This document shows positions 35,374 to 47,390 of a stretch of DNA of 64,000 nucleotides, in pieces. The notes beneath the pieces were generated by a model that worked only from the letters and a program-made list of their open reading frames with translations, had not been told where the DNA came from and made no database searches. Source of the stretch: Vitellaria paradoxa (taxonomy: Eukaryota > Streptophyta > Magnoliopsida > Ericales > Sapotaceae). The stretch spans positions 42,481,180 through 42,545,179 of the forward strand of contig CM034240.1 of NCBI GenBank assembly GCA_019916065.1. Direction: 5' to 3'. Numbering within the stretch: the stretch's first letter is position 1; the number at the start of each line of letters is the position of its first letter. The position numbers and the translations under genes were made by a program.

Positions 35374-35684
35374 CTCGTTTGGATATCCAATTTTCAGCTA
35401 ACTTTTGTTACTTTTTTAGCAAAAGTTGGTAGGTGAAATTTTTGGTGTATTTATAAAATAAATAAAAATTTTTAGTAATTTTAGTAATTTTTTTGTGCGT
35501 TTAAAAATTTTGATAACTTTTGAGTTAAGTTAAAAGAAAATAACTATTATACTTCTTACCAACTCAGTAAAAATTGATGTGTTACCAATTTGTCATGTAA
35601 AATTATTTACAACTTTTATGTTTTACTAAACAGCTAAAATACTAAAAAAAAATTATTTTTTTCCCTTTCAAACGGGGCTATGTA
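35374..35684. mobile_element. MITE-like element, family 1, TAT-flanked
   Basis: GCCTCGTTTGGATATCC at the left and CAAACGGGGC at the right form imperfect inverted ends. TAT lies on both sides. The interior repeats AGTAATTTTAGTAATTTTT and ends TTTATGTTTTACTAAACAGC, as in the other family-1 copies. Confidence 0.5.
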
Positions 35685-36305
35685 AAATTTGTCTTAAAAA
35701 TTCAACTTGATAGTAGCTTTAATATATAAAACTACTATTATTTGACTATCAAACCATATATTATTAAAACTCATTCAAGATTGCAATGAGTATAATTTTT
35801 TAAATTTAACATTAAAATTTATGCAACTTGATTTGATTCAGTTGCAACTTTATTTAAAAGGATATCGCTCAAACTACAAATTGTCTCAATGTATTATTAT
35901 ATGATGGAGACATTTCATCTTACCTCTTTATTTTTAATAAATTATTTCAAATAATCGTTATACTATATGATAATTTCTATAATATTTTTCCATTTTTATA
36001 AATATGAACATCATTTTACATGTATTTGGATCATATTAAAAATTGTTCTACAATGATTCTCACGTTGAATAATTTCTCCTTTTTTAGTTGTTTCGAATTT
36101 CTTTTGGTTCATCTTTATTTAAAAAAAAAACACAAAAAAACAAAATATATGCAAATTCCAAATAATTCAAATATCCATCAATGCCCGTTGAAATATTGTG
36201 ACATCCGACCACGAGGGAAGGGAACTCCCTTTTTGGTGTTTCAACGATGTGTTTGTATTGACGGGCACCGATGTGTTTCAACGATGCTGAAGGAGTCCGT
36301 CACTT

Positions 36306-36351
36306 GTCCTACATCGATGCTGAGGAAGATCATGAGAATTTTATAATAATA
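36306..36351 (+). promoter_or_regulatory. snRNA-type USE plus TATA box (putative)
   Basis: GTCCTACATCG (36306-36316) differs at one base from the plant upstream sequence element RTCCCACATCG. A TATAATAATA box starts at 36342, leaving 25 bp between. In plants this close spacing is typical of Pol III snRNA genes (U6, U3), and wider spacing of Pol II ones. The downstream sequence is not a recognisable U6 or U3. Similar motifs also occur in dispersed plant repeats, so function is uncertain. Confidence 0.35.
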
Positions 36352-38420
36352 TATCTCTCTATCTAGTGAGAAAGCAGAGGCTTTAAAATGTAATAAAGTA
36401 AATTAAAATCTACGGGTTGGAGCGCCGAGCTGCTACAAAATAAACCTGTGTGGGCAGTAAGATTGTGGGCTGTGGTAAACGACTGCAATGTGGGCCTGTT
36501 CTGTGGGCAATAAAGGGTGAATTTTGGTACTCGACTAGAAACCGTGTGCCTGTAAGGAGGAGATTGAGCTAGCTGACCGTGCGAGCGTGGCTAGGGTCGG
36601 CCTTGGGTAAAGCCCCAGGAGGGCACGGGTCTAGAAATTCAAAAAAATGTCTAAAAAAGAGTTTCCGCTAGTTTTTAAAGTTAAGATAGGATAATTTTTT
36701 TTTAACATAAATACGATTATCTAATACATTTTAAAAGTCTAAAAATAATTAATTTATTAACCCAATAACTTTCTATAGGCTAATTTGTTGGCTTATTGAG
36801 TGGACTCCTAATAAAATTCTTATTTCTTATCTTATCAGATTCACTCACTCGTTACCCTTTTTATAATTCACAGCTGTCCCGATTAAAAAAAAAAAAGTTC
36901 TACTCTTTTTTTTTCTCTCCAAAATCAGAAACCTTTTACAAACCTCTACTCCTATCTGATCTCATAATGAAATATATTCTTGAAACTTTGCATTTTGTCT
37001 TCTTATATACTAAAGATAATAGATACTTTTTTATATTTTTTCCTTCCATATTGTAACTGTCTGTTATGTTATTATTTTTAACAAAATTTTTCAGTAAAGA
37101 CTCCATTTTTAGGATTGGTTTTGAGTATCGAAAACTTTGGGACCAGGCATGAGCGTGGGTGAAATCCTATTTAGGTCAATTAACTGACACCACAAGCTTT
37201 TAAATAACTGGCACCAACAAGCTTTGGCAATGGCAATGGGGCTTTTGCTAATCCATGGATGGTGAGGAAGATCTGAGAGTTTTATTATTAACTTGAATCT
37301 CTATACATAATAAAGGACTATTTAAAATTGTTATGGTATTAATCACAAAAGTATACAGTATTAATATTTTATAGGTTAGAGTTGAATGAGAGTTGTAGTC
37401 GGGGGATTGACTTCATCTACCGGGCAAACGGGATCGTTTTGTGAGAAAGGTCATCATTCGATGGTTGTTTGCCTGCATGGGTTGCGTGCGAGAATAAGAA
37501 AAGTTTATTATTAGATTAAGTTAGAAAATAAAATAAAATAGAATAAAATATATTTTTAATAAGATTAAGTAACTTTGACAATTTTTAGATGGATAGTAAA
37601 ATAAATAAAAATAATTAATTTTTAATATGCTTGTCGCCTCAAAAAGCTAGGTTGCCTCAAAATAAATAAATAAATAAATAAATAAAAACCATCAAACGAT
37701 GGCGTTCCCCGAAAACGACCCGTTTCACCCCGACTTCAGCCCCCTTTCCGGGTTTAGAGCAGTCTGGGTGGTCACAAATATCCCATTTTACTTTCTCAGT
37801 GGTAGCTTCCTTTTCTTTGGAACTTTAATGAAAAATAGGAAAGAGTGCTCATGCAACGCACGGTAGTTTCGAGAAAGAAAAAATAAGTGAAGGGAAAAGA
37901 AAAAGATTGAAAAATGAGAAAGGAAAATAAAACTTCAAACAAATGTCTTTATCTAAATAGATTAAACATAGTAATATAAAAGACATTTATCAATATATTA
38001 TTATTATTTTTTAATTTAATTAATTTTATTTTTTCAAATTTCATATTTTTTTTCTTTTTATTTTTTATTACAACCAAACCAAGAGAGAGAACTTTGAACT
38101 CCTATCTGTTAATAAATTCCTAAGCCAAACAACTCAAGGTAAATGAATCTAAATTTAAACTTTAAACATTTATTTAAAAAAAAACCAAGGCTTTGAAAAT
38201 ATTAAAATTGTTATCTATAGATCTCAGAAGAAAATGGATAAATACGAAATAAAATAACAAAAAGGGGCATAAAATAATCGAGAAAAAGCAGTTGACTTTA
38301 TCTCCCAAAAAAAAAAAATTCCAAAAGGAAATGGAGCCAAGCTAGTCTCCATATTAATTTTAATTTTTAAATTCCATATATTTTCTCATTCATCTTCTAT
38401 TACAAGCTAAGCAAAAAAAT
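36352..38420. other. Intergenic DNA with unassigned GC-balanced pieces
   Basis: 36400-36640 and 37380-37500 have balanced base composition but no frame or RNA that I recognise; they may be solo-LTR relics. 37230-37300 is a degenerate echo of the motif GATG.TGAGGAAGATC seen at 36317. An (AAAT)n microsatellite lies at about 37659-37686. Confidence 0.4.
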
Positions 38421-38429
38421 TGAATTTCA

Positions 38430-38960
38430 TCTATTTTCTTACATGGAATAGTGCGGAAGAGGAGAGGCGAGCCGAGCAACAGGTGTGCGGTAGCTTGTGG
38501 GCTTGAGGTGTTGGATAAGAGCGGGCTGGTAACAGCCGCGAGCTGTTTACTCAAGAAAGTTTGCCGGCACTGGTTTTATACAAATCAGCGTCGGCTACCG
38601 ACCAGGAGGTACTGGTTGGTCTTCCCCAGAGGAGGAGGCGGAGAGATAATAGGAAAAGATAAAACCTCTAAGGTCTAATCTTTGTATGCTACTGACCCTT
38701 TGTGCAAGTCCAAAGGAAATTCTTCCAATTGACATGGTGCTGATGGGCAAAGGGCTCTCCAGTTTTCTCCTCAGAGGCATTTCATTGTTGTGTGTATGTA
38801 TGAACAACAAACGGGACTGCAAATCACTTGCAGAAATATATCTGGTACCATTATTCTTTGGTTGGGGAATACACCTATCAAATAATAATAATAATAAAAT
38901 AATAATAATTCAACAAGGCCAGACACAAGCCATTGTTGAAGGCCCACTTCATTAAATTAA
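38430..38960. other. GC-balanced island, possible untranslated gene piece
   Basis: It stands out from its surroundings in base composition. Frames exist on both strands (38451-38678 plus; 38822-38595 minus) but neither resembles a protein family. It could be a non-coding transcript or a decayed fragment. An (AAT)n run lies at 38881-38910. Confidence 0.25.
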
Positions 38961-39240
38961 TAAGCATCCAAAGCAATTCTACACAAGGAAGACGAAACAC
39001 ATCTTTTAGTTTAATCCTAATGCTTAAAAAGTAACCAAAAAAAGGCCATCACTTAGAAGAATACAAACTTAAAGTCAGAATCATTCAAGTCCATATAGAG
39101 AGAACACATGGTTCCCTTAAAAAGTCTTTACATTTCATGTAGAGAGAAACATTTGTAGAGGATATGACACGTGGCTTCTAAATCACATAATTTGCGTTTA
39201 CAAATTCAGCTGGGCCATCTTTTGAAAGCATGCATACTGC
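38961..39240. other. Intergenic DNA
   Basis: No feature recognised. Confidence 0.4.
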
Positions 39241-39380
39241 GGGTGTGTTTGGAGTGACAAAAAGTGAGATAAATTGTAAGTTCATTATTCGTGCAGTGAG
39301 ATAAAAAGTAAATAACTTTTAGAGTATTTCAGTGTTTTTCACTGTTTTTTAGAGTTTTTTGTCACTCCAAATGGAGCCTG
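39241..39380. mobile_element. Small MITE with good inverted ends
   Basis: About 140 bp. The left end is GGTGTGTTTGGAGTGACAAA. The reverse complement of the right end is GGCTCCATTTGGAGTGACAA; TTTGGAGTGACAAAAA is shared perfectly. The end sequence resembles the right end of MITE family 3. Confidence 0.65.
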
Positions 39381-40105
39381 ATTCAAAATTTAAAGAGGAG
39401 CTACTCAAGACGGTCTTTTGGCACCAATTTAAGATCAAACGAGGAAAAGTCATTAAGATGGTGTGGCCATATGTCACATAGACCAGCCAATGTGTCTTAA
39501 GGAATTTCATCCAGGTTGAGGATGCCAAAAGGTGAAAAGGGGTAGGTGAAGTGGGAAACGGGTTGACACACGAATGAGGATATCATTCCCTCAAACTTAA
39601 TCAATAACTCAACTAGAGAGAACCATTCCATGCAGACAATCTCAAGTAATTGAGACAAAGGCTTGTTAATTTGGGTTGCACTGAGTCTTGGAGCATTTGA
39701 ATTCCCTTGTTTAGAATTCGATGTATGGTTTTCCCACAACATATATGAAAATCAGACTCATGCGCCCATCATTGCTTCTTATAAATAACGTTAGTAAATT
39801 AGTCAATATAAAATAAATAAACAGCATTTACATCCAAAATGTTATGTAAATTCTTGTAAGCACTCCTCTTAGGGTCATAAAACTTTCCCAACTATTCTTT
39901 CAAAATTGTACCTAGCGTGCTGCCCTTGCATTTCATTTACAGTCACCAAAAAACTTTTCCATAGCTTATCACTTCCTGAAGTGAAACCTCAATTTCATCT
40001 ACGGCTAATCACAACAATAACAAAATTGTTACAACTGTATGAGATAGAGAAGAGGTGCAGGAATTTGATACCAGTTTCTCTGTCTTATTTTTCTTCCTAG
40101 CTTTT
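39381..40105. other. Intergenic DNA, unassigned frames
   Basis: An 81-codon minus frame (39742-39497) reads like protein (NAPRLSATQINKPLSQLLEI) but belongs to no family I know. It may be a retroelement relic. Confidence 0.3.
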
Positions 40106-40109
40106 GTTT

Positions 40110-40265
40110 AATAAAGTGTGTCCTAGAAAGAGCGGTAAGGTTATTTTGTTACAAAGTCAAAGGTTCAAACTCTCCAATTAGCACAGAGGAAATGCTACGT
40201 ACATTTGATCTACCTAGACCCCGCAGCCTTGACCATTGGGTTGACCTAGATTTTGCTTAGTACTT
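40110..40265 (+). mobile_element. tRNA-derived SINE relic (Au-like)
   Basis: GAGCGGTAAGGTTA is followed by a Pol III B-box-like GGTTCAAACTC (40162-40172). The typical plant SINE body then reads ATGCTACGTACATTTGATC and AGACCCCGCAGCC, and a T-rich end follows. Several positions differ from the common Au-type consensus as I remember it, so it is an old copy. Confidence 0.6.
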
Positions 40266-40287
40266 TCCCTCCCCCATCCCTCAATTT

Positions 40288-40313
40288 TATTTATTTATTT
40301 ATTTATTTATTAT
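40288..40313. repeat. (TTTA)n microsatellite
   Basis: About six TTTA units in a row. Confidence 0.9.
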
Positions 40314-40710
40314 CATTATATTATTCTTTTTCCCGAAGGGAGGTTGACTTCCAACCACAATAATAGACTAGTGCATTAAATATGTAAAGTTGAAGGCATA
40401 GCAATATGCCAACACAAAAATACTCTATCATGTAGCCTCTCAAATATGATAAAATACCATTCATCTAAGTTCAACTAATAAGTGAAATTCACAACAGCAA
40501 ATGCATAAACATGATAATTTTCACACATGAAGGATCCATGACACATGTACAAATCATTACAGTATATGAAGTATGGCTACCTTTCACAGAACTGTAGTTA
40601 AACCGCTACAACCACCCATATAAACAGCACATCATTATGATTGATTCAGGGTTGAACAGATTCCAACTAGTCCTTGTTGAAAGGCTTACCTCCTATTAGA
40701 ATCATGTGTT

Positions 40711-42642
40711 CTACCCACTTCTTCTTCTCATGTGGTGCAGAACTCCAGGTGTTCCTTCAAATAGATCTATTAAATAGTTCTCCAAGTCTTCTGGAGTGTA
40801 TTTTATATGCCTGCCAGCATTCCTGCCACTCTCGAGCTGATTCCTAAATCTTCCCAAAAATGAGCGATAAGCCGGAATTACTTTCTCCGAAATTGATATC
40901 CGAAGCTCTTCACGAAGTTGAGCATCTGGGACCTTCCAAGCTGTCTGGATCCTATAAATTTCTTCAAAACAGGCATTAAAACTCTTAAACCTTTCCTTCA
41001 AAGCCACCTTGGAGGCATTATTTGAGCTCCCACCAATCCCTTCATCCTTCAAACATGACAAGACTTTGGTCCAGGCAGCTCTGAGGTAGCCAGTGGCATA
41101 TTGACGAATCTGACCCCGGCGCTTCCGAACCCAGTCATCCCCCAAAAGCTTTCCAAGCTCAGAATCTTTCACTTTCTGAACTATGTAAAGTATATTATTC
41201 ATCAAGAACACATATTGCATTGCACTGTCCTCGTACATCCTTGACTTCTCCTCGAGGTTTGATTCCAAAGATGTTAGCAATGAAAGCAAACGGCGTGCAA
41301 TTGCAGACATGCCTTCAGGTGGAAAATTATCACCATCACCCCTTTGTAAATTATCTGATTCGTCTGCACTGTTTTCCAAAAGAGCATTCAGAGAATCGCT
41401 ATAATCCACAAGGAGTTTCACATAATTCATCACATAACGTGTCAGTGGATGAATCTCACCGCCTTGCATTGGCTTCTGGGATGCCTCACCCCGAACAGCA
41501 TTCTCAAACTCCATAAATGTGCCAATAGCTGCCTCCCCAAGTCCACCCAGTACTCCTTGGGCCTCACTGCACACCAGTTCCCCTGATTCATCACTAAATA
41601 ACACTTGCAAATCTGGCAACACATCTACGAGCACATCATACATATCAAGTATGCGAAACAGCTTCTCTGATGACCTCCTTCCAATTGCAACTGCCTTACC
41701 GAAATTCAGCAACTGCATCACACATCGCTTTGCTGTCTCAACAAAGCAAACCTCTTTAATCAGTTCAGAATCCTCAAATATCTGTTCACACAGCCGCTTC
41801 TCACACGTCAGAAGAACTCTAACCACAATCTTAACAGCTTGAATCCACTTTCTCATCTTCTCATCCAATAACCTCCACGCAATCTTCTGAACCTCTTCAA
41901 TACTGAGCTTCTCAACCCCCAGAATGGACAAACACTCATCAAGAACATCCCGACGAACACTGCTGAACACTTGGCAGCACTCCTTCTCGTACCCAGACCT
42001 AATCATCCGGACAGCAATCTCCTTCAGTTCTCCCACGGCATCAGGATGAATTAAGTCCACGCACACATCATCCCCCAAGCTCGCACCTCTCTCATGAAAG
42101 TAAGCCACATGATCACCCTCGGTAAAACTCACAAAATCCTCAATTTCCCCCTCATTCGCCTCAAACGACAACGAAACCCTCCTGATCGATCCGCGCAGCC
42201 TCTCGGCGTCGAGCGGAACAGTGTTCCGAATCAAAATATGGCGGAACTCGTCCTCAAGCCTAGACATCGCCAATTGCAGCGCACTCTCGGCGCGATCCAT
42301 GATGTCGTTCTCTGACTGAATCCTTAGATCCTCCGTCAACAGAAGAATCTCATCCACGGCCGCAAGGTACTCCGCCGCCTCGTCCGGCGACTCCTCCCAC
42401 AACGGCTGGGACTTCGAATCCCACAGGAGAATCACCTTCTCGGCAGCTTCGAATCGAGAATCGGTCTTGCGATCGCCGGCGTCAGCGTTCGACATCAAAT
42501 TTGTGATGTTGGACAAGCGATTGTCGAAGCTTGAGAAGATCAAGATCATGTCCTCCGTCGCGTCCTTGGACGTGTTGAGACTCTTCACGATTTGCTGAGC
42601 CATGGCCATCACCCTATCTTGCCCTTCGATCGTCGCCGCCAT
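40711..42642 (-). CDS. Exocyst subunit EXO70 family protein, 643 aa, intronless
   Basis: EXO70 proteins bind plasma-membrane phosphoinositides and, with the other exocyst subunits, tether secretory vesicles. The protein starts [20 protein letters not shown], and the N-terminal [10 protein letters not shown] block is typical of plant EXO70. Then come the [19 protein letters not shown] segment, [17 protein letters not shown], the C-terminal EXO70 domain with [16 protein letters not shown] and [20 protein letters not shown], and the end [17 protein letters not shown]. Length is normal for the family and no intron is present, as in most plant EXO70 subfamilies other than A. I chose the ATG at 42642. 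The frame is open 69 codons further up, but that part is low in family likeness and contains the TATA box. The subfamily letter was not resolved. Confidence 0.95.
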   Translation of the reverse strand: MAATIEGQDRVMAMAQQIVKSLNTSKDATEDMILIFSSFDNRLSNITNLMSNADAGDRKTDSRFEAAEKVILLWDSKSQPLWEESPDEAAEYLAAVDEILLLTEDLRIQSENDIMDRAESALQLAMSRLEDEFRHILIRNTVPLDAERLRGSIRRVSLSFEANEGEIEDFVSFTEGDHVAYFHERGASLGDDVCVDLIHPDAVGELKEIAVRMIRSGYEKECCQVFSSVRRDVLDECLSILGVEKLSIEEVQKIAWRLLDEKMRKWIQAVKIVVRVLLTCEKRLCEQIFEDSELIKEVCFVETAKRCVMQLLNFGKAVAIGRRSSEKLFRILDMYDVLVDVLPDLQVLFSDESGELVCSEAQGVLGGLGEAAIGTFMEFENAVRGEASQKPMQGGEIHPLTRYVMNYVKLLVDYSDSLNALLENSADESDNLQRGDGDNFPPEGMSAIARRLLSLLTSLESNLEEKSRMYEDSAMQYVFLMNNILYIVQKVKDSELGKLLGDDWVRKRRGQIRQYATGYLRAAWTKVLSCLKDEGIGGSSNNASKVALKERFKSFNACFEEIYRIQTAWKVPDAQLREELRISISEKVIPAYRSFLGRFRNQLESGRNAGRHIKYTPEDLENYLIDLFEGTPGVLHHMRRRSG

Positions 42643-42703
42643 CACAGCGTATACGTATAAAGATACACAGATAGGTATGCGTATACAGAAATAGACAGGC
42701 GTG

Positions 42704-42711
42704 TATATATA
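42704..42711 (-). promoter_or_regulatory. TATA box of EXO70 gene (putative)
   Basis: TATATATA on the minus strand lies about 62-69 bp upstream of the chosen ATG. That fits a transcript start some 30 bp downstream and a short leader. Confidence 0.55.
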
Positions 42712-42849
42712 GGCTAGGGTTTGAAGAAAGGAAGGGGGAGAAAGACTGACTTTTGGGTAATGCTGAGACCGGTGGGCTCCTTGGGGTCGGAGGTTTGAAA
42801 AGTTCAAACGCTTGCTGATTCCATTTCGCCTCCGCGTCTCAACAGCCAA

Positions 42850-44698
42850 GGCTGCGTTTGGTTAAAAAAAATAAAATAAAATTTTGTCTTGTACGATTTT
42901 TTTATCAAAATTTATTTTTTTTTTAAATTATAACTGCATGTTTATCGCATACGAAAAGAAAAAATTAAAACATTCAAATCTTTTTGAGTAAAAGTTATCT
43001 GTTTTGATTAAAAAATAACAAAAAAATTGAGTTTTTTTAACCTTTTAACCAAATGAGTTTGATTTTTTTTTAAATTCTTTTCCTTTTTTTGTTTTTTACC
43101 AAAGTGACTAACAATTTTGAATGGGTTTTTGCTTTTTTTTTTTGGTATTATATGGCTTTTTTATCAAAATTTAATTATTTTCAAAAACGGTAACTTTTAG
43201 ACATGTTAATTATATTCGTAGAAAAGAAAATTAAAATTTTTATGTTCATTTAAATAAAAGCAAAAAATAAAAATAAAAATGTCAACTTTTTCGTTATTTT
43301 TTTTACTCTAATAAATGAATTTTTTGATTTATTTTTTTTATAAATATGATTAATACGCCTAAAAGTTATATTTTTAAAAAAAAATCAAATTTTGGTTATA
43401 ACACCAAAAAATATATAAGAAAAGCTGGATAGCTTTTTTGAAACTAAACTAACAAATGTTGGGACTCCTAAAAAATGAAATTAATTTTGGGTGATAAACA
43501 ATTATATGAGAAAAGAATTACCAAAAAAAAACAATTAAAAGTTCTTTTTGTAATCAAACGAAGCCTTAAGACCTGTTTGGAAAACAGTTCGGTGACGCGG
43601 TCTGGACTTTCTGGGAAAGGAAGGGGTTTGATGTTAAGAGCTGGAGAGTGCACGGGCCACAGCATCGTCAACCAATTAGGTTTTGTTCGCTATATAAAAA
43701 ATATATACATATATATATATATATATATTTACATTTTACTTCCTTGTGATTTAGACAAAATACACATGACTATCTCTATTTTAAAAATTAATATATAATC
43801 ACATTGTACTTGGCATTACATAGTGTGAAATTGACTGAATCAATTGAGGTTTGTTTGGCAATGGTAGTTAGTAATCGGAGTTACCAGTTATTAAGGTGGT
43901 ATTTAATTTATTTTTTTATTTTTTATTTTCTGTTTTCGTTTTATGTGTTAAAGATCTCAAAACAAGCAAACAAAAAATACTCTATTTTCCTTATTTTGAG
44001 ATTTTTTTTATTTTTGTTAAAAATTTTCAAAACGATTTTTTTATCATTTTTTATTTCATGTCTAAACTCATTTTCAGTTTTCGAAAAAAAAAATTGAAAA
44101 TACAAGTAATCAAATGAATTTTAAGTTGTTTTCCTTATTTTTAAAGGTACAAAATGAAAAATGAGTTCAAAACAGAAAATAAAAAATAAATCAAATGACT
44201 TCTAAGTTTTTGCCTTTTTTTTTTAAATTATCAAATTTATCTTCTTATATTTTACACTTCTTTTAAATATTGAAAGACAAAAATGTCTAATTAATAAAAA
44301 GTTAAAAAGTAAATTACTAAAAAATTAGCTTTTTTCTCTCCAGGGGCAAAGCTATATTAAAGTAAGGGAGCAAGTGATCCCTTGAATTTGAATGTAAAAT
44401 TATCAAAATACCCTTGACTTTTTAGCTTTATTAAAAGAATTAAATTAATTTAAAATTAGAGTATATTAGTCATATTAAAAAATTAAGGTTAAGTTAAATT
44501 TTTTTAACATAAAAAAAGTTTATAAGAATAAAGCCTAAGTATTTTTTGCAAAATAAAGTACATTATTCCTCTACACTATTAAATATTTTTGTGTATAATA
44601 TTATAACATAATAAATTTTATAAACAATGAAACTTAATAATAATTATATTTGTTTGGCAACAAGAGACATTCTTATTAAATCTTAAGTGTCTCTAAAA
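42850..44698. other. AT-rich intergenic DNA upstream of EXO70
   Basis: Poly-T/poly-A rich, with a (TA)n run at about 43709-43730. A GC-balanced piece at 43565-43680 has no recognised family. Frames at 43804-44117 are F/Y/I-rich translations of T-rich DNA. 44340-44400 (AGGGGCAAAGCTATATTAAA...) resembles, in inverted orientation, 45890-45925; these may be the two ends of an older element that encloses the MITE and LINE below. Confidence 0.4.
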
Positions 44699-44700
44699 TA

Positions 44701-45134
44701 AGGGTGAAAACGAATTGAATTGCTCACGAGCTACTCGAGCTCGACACGTAAGTAAAACGAACTCGAACCGAGCTTGATTTATGACTCGTTTTGGATTCGA
44801 GCTCGAACTCGAGTCTCAAAAAGTCTAACTTGAAAACTCATAAGCAGGCTCGTTAAGATAATATATTTTTTAATAATATATTTTATATTTTTTAATAATA
44901 TTTTATTACATTTTTTTAATATTTTATTTACTATATTTTAAACCAAAATAACGTCGTTTTTGGTTCATTGTTTTGGTTTAATCAAACTATTCGCGAGCTA
45001 AGCTCGATCCAAAATTCTTCTTTTTCGAGCTGAGCTCGAGTCTATACAAAAGCTCCAATCGGGTTCGAGCTCAATATAAAAAGCTTGAGCCGAGCTCAAG
45101 CAAGTTAAAGCTTGACTCAGCTCGATTTCACCTC
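44701..45134. mobile_element. TA-flanked MITE, GAGCTCGAGC-rich, copy 1
   Basis: Left end AGGGTGAAAACGAATTGA and right end (reverse complement) GAGGTGAAATCGAGCTGA, with TA on both sides. The interior is full of GAGCTCGA units, with an AT-rich middle around AACGTCGTTTT. The second copy is at 61965-62384. TA duplication suggests Tc1/mariner-type mobilisation, though the end sequence is not the usual Stowaway one. Confidence 0.7.
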
Positions 45135-45224
45135 TACTCCAAAATGACCAATTGAACTATTATATTATGAAAAGTATATTCACCGATTTAATATTCATAA
45201 ATAATTATAACTCTGCCTATATTT

Positions 45225-45830
45225 TTTTTTCATAGCCGGTCCCAAGCCCGGATAAATAAGGAGGATTGTGTTAGATAGTTGACAGCTAACGTAAAATTTT
45301 GTTGAATTTTTTATGAATTTTCTGACACCTAATCCAAAAAGTCCCCCTCAAGGTAAAAAGAAAGTATTATAAGATGGCGGTTAGACCAGCGCTACTATAT
45401 GGATCAGAGTGTTGGGCAGTAAAGTATAACCATAGTCAGAAGATGGCAGTTGCGGAGATGAAGATGTTAAGGTGGATGTCTGGGATTACAAGGAAATATA
45501 GGATTAGGAACGAGGAGATTAGAGATAAAGTAGGAATAGCACCGATTGAAGATAAAATGAGAGAAAATCGATTAAGATAGTTTGACCATGTTAGAAGGCG
45601 TCCAGCGGAGGCATCTGTTAGAAGGTGTGAAAGTACAAAGATTGTCAGGAGTAGGAAAGGTAAAGGAATACCCAAGAGAAGTTGGAAAGAAACTATTAAA
45701 CATGACTTGACCTACCTAGATTTATCGGAGAACATGCCCCTAAACAGATCTAATTGGCGTCGACAAATCCATATAGTCGACCCCACCTAGTGGGAAAAAA
45801 CTTGGTTTGGTTTGGTTTATCTCTAAAAGT
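45225..45830 (+). pseudogene. LINE (non-LTR retrotransposon) 3' end relic
   Basis: The frame from 45374 (AVRPALLYGSECWAV, KMLRWMSGITRKYRIRN, then MRENRLR, stop, FDHVRRRP) is the C-terminal end of the plant LINE reverse-transcriptase polyprotein. It continues in frame with stops to WRRQIHIVDPT near 45788. The upstream CCGGTCCCAAGCCCGGATAA stretch belongs to the same repeat. The tail is a TTGGT-type short repeat (GGTTTGGTTTGGTTTA). The 5' end is missing, as is usual for LINEs. Confidence 0.78.
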
Positions 45831-46229
45831 AACATTATTTATCTTTTACTCCTAACCATAAAGTTACTCATTATCCTTTTATTAAGTGCCTAGTGCCCCT
45901 GAAAATTCTAGATTTGTCCATGTTTCTTTCCCAAACACCAAAAAAAAAAAAAAAAAATTAACTTTTTAGTAGTTAGTTAGTAGTTACAAGTAAAAAAAAA
46001 AAAAATTAATTTTTTGACTTCCCAAATCAAGCCTAAATTTAAACGTGCTGCATAGATTCATATGGAGTCAATCAAAAATATCATTTAAAAAGGTATAAGC
46101 AAATCGAGTTTCTAGTAAAATAAAATATTAATTTAACATAAAATTTAGTAATAATGTAATTGTTTTTTTTGGGAGTTGTTGTTAGATAGATTATGGTTGT
46201 TACTTGTTATTCATAATTAGTAAATTAGT

Positions 46230-46349
46230 AAATGAGGAATGGTTAAAAATGGTAGTCAAATTATTTGGTAATTGACTTTTTTTTTTAATAAATGAGGAAT
46301 GGTTATAAATGGTAGTCAAATTATCTGGTAATTGACTTTTCTTTTTTCT
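46230..46349. repeat. 60-bp tandem duplication
   Basis: Two units with period 60 begin AAATGAGGAATGGTTA (first base about 46230 and 46290) and differ at three or so positions. Confidence 0.85.
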
Positions 46350-46389
46350 ATAAGAAATTAACAGCCGCATTTGCGTTATTTTCTATTCT

Positions 46390-46665
46390 AGGAGTGTTTG
46401 AAAGTATAATTTTTAGTAATTTTTAATATTTTTTTGTTAAAAGTTACTAATTGTAATTTTTAATTTTTTTTGTTAAAATTTTTAGTAATTTTTTACAATT
46501 TTTAGTAATTTTTACAACTTTTAACAATTTTTAGTAACTTTTAAGTTGATAAGTTATTACAACTGAGTAAGAAAGTGACAAAAACTAATAATTTACCAAA
46601 CATACAAAATCAAAAATTAATAATCTTTTACTAAAAATTATATCTCCAAACAAACCCTTTATATG
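46390..46665. mobile_element. MITE-like element, family 1
   Basis: GGAGTGTTTGAAAGTATAAT at the left pairs with ATATCTCCAAACAAACCC at the right. The AGTAATTTTT-rich interior and AACTGAGTAAGAAAGTGAC core are as in 12168-12466. Confidence 0.6.
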
Positions 46666-46941
46666 CCTGCAAGAGTCCCATTACTTCAAAACGTTTAATC
46701 TTAGAGTGAATATATTTTGAATCTTAAATCCATGCTACTAATTACGAAACAAAATAAAATAATTTCATCATTGAAAATACTATTTTATTAAAATTCTTAC
46801 CAAAAATATATATATATATATAATATGGTAGTAGTATTTTTTGTAACAAAATGTTACTTTAATGGAATTATTTAAAAACAATTTACCTACAATGCATCCA
46901 TGCCTCCGATGCCTAGGTTGTCCAGATTCTGTTGCGTATGC

Positions 46942-46951
46942 ATTGCTAGCA
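46942..46951 (+). repeat. Target site duplication of foldback element, left
   Basis: ATTGCTAGCA is repeated exactly at 49389-49398. Confidence 0.85.
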
Positions 46952-47092
46952 GAGTTTTTTTTTGTTCTACGGAGCATTTAAGTAGAAATTGTGTAAATAC
47001 TACCGAAGGAAAACATATTCGAAAAATACTGTTAATAAAATCGCGGTTTGAGACCGCGGTGCTTAACTGTGCTTGAGACTGCCGTATGATAC

Positions 47093-47347
47093 GTGCAGAA
47101 CTTGAGAAACCGCTGCTTCAAAGCGCGTTTCTTCATGACTCACCCCTTGAGAAGGCAACTTTTTGGTCGTGACCACCGCGAATGTGGAGAATCTCAAAAT
47201 GAAAATTCACTACAAACGAGTTTATCAGAGCTTTTATGTGGAATAAACGAGATTGAGATTGAGAATCTGTGTGAGAGATTGAGAAAAAGAATTTTTTTTT
47301 TTTTTTTGCCTTGCTCCGCAGTCAGTTGTTGGGTTTCACTTTCTTAA
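47093..47347 (+). CDS. Conserved short ORF in left arm of foldback element
   Basis: An 84-codon frame starting MQNLRNRCFKARFF. The same frame exists in the right arm (49247-48999, 82 codons, MQNLRNRCFKVRFF). They differ by substitutions and a two-codon change in the poly-F run. The shared frame may be a captured gene piece or simply the result of recent arm duplication. No family recognised. Confidence 0.3.
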   Translation: MQNLRNRCFKARFFMTHPLRRQLFGRDHRECGESQNENSLQTSLSELLCGINEIEIENLCERLRKRIFFFFLPCSAVSCWVSLS

Positions 47348-47390
47348 TCTTGAAAACTTTAATTTTTTCACTCTTCCCAAAAACAGCTTC

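Noticed and set aside
41220..42315. Open frames on the plus strand within EXO70
   Set aside because: Antisense shadows of the GC-balanced EXO70 coding sequence.
42643..42849. N-terminal extension of the EXO70 frame by 69 codons
   Set aside because: The extension does not resemble the family, contains the TATA box, and the internal ATG gives the typical plant EXO70 start.
43804..44117. Two overlapping frames of 73-97 codons
   Set aside because: Phenylalanine/isoleucine-rich translation of T-rich spacer, without family likeness.
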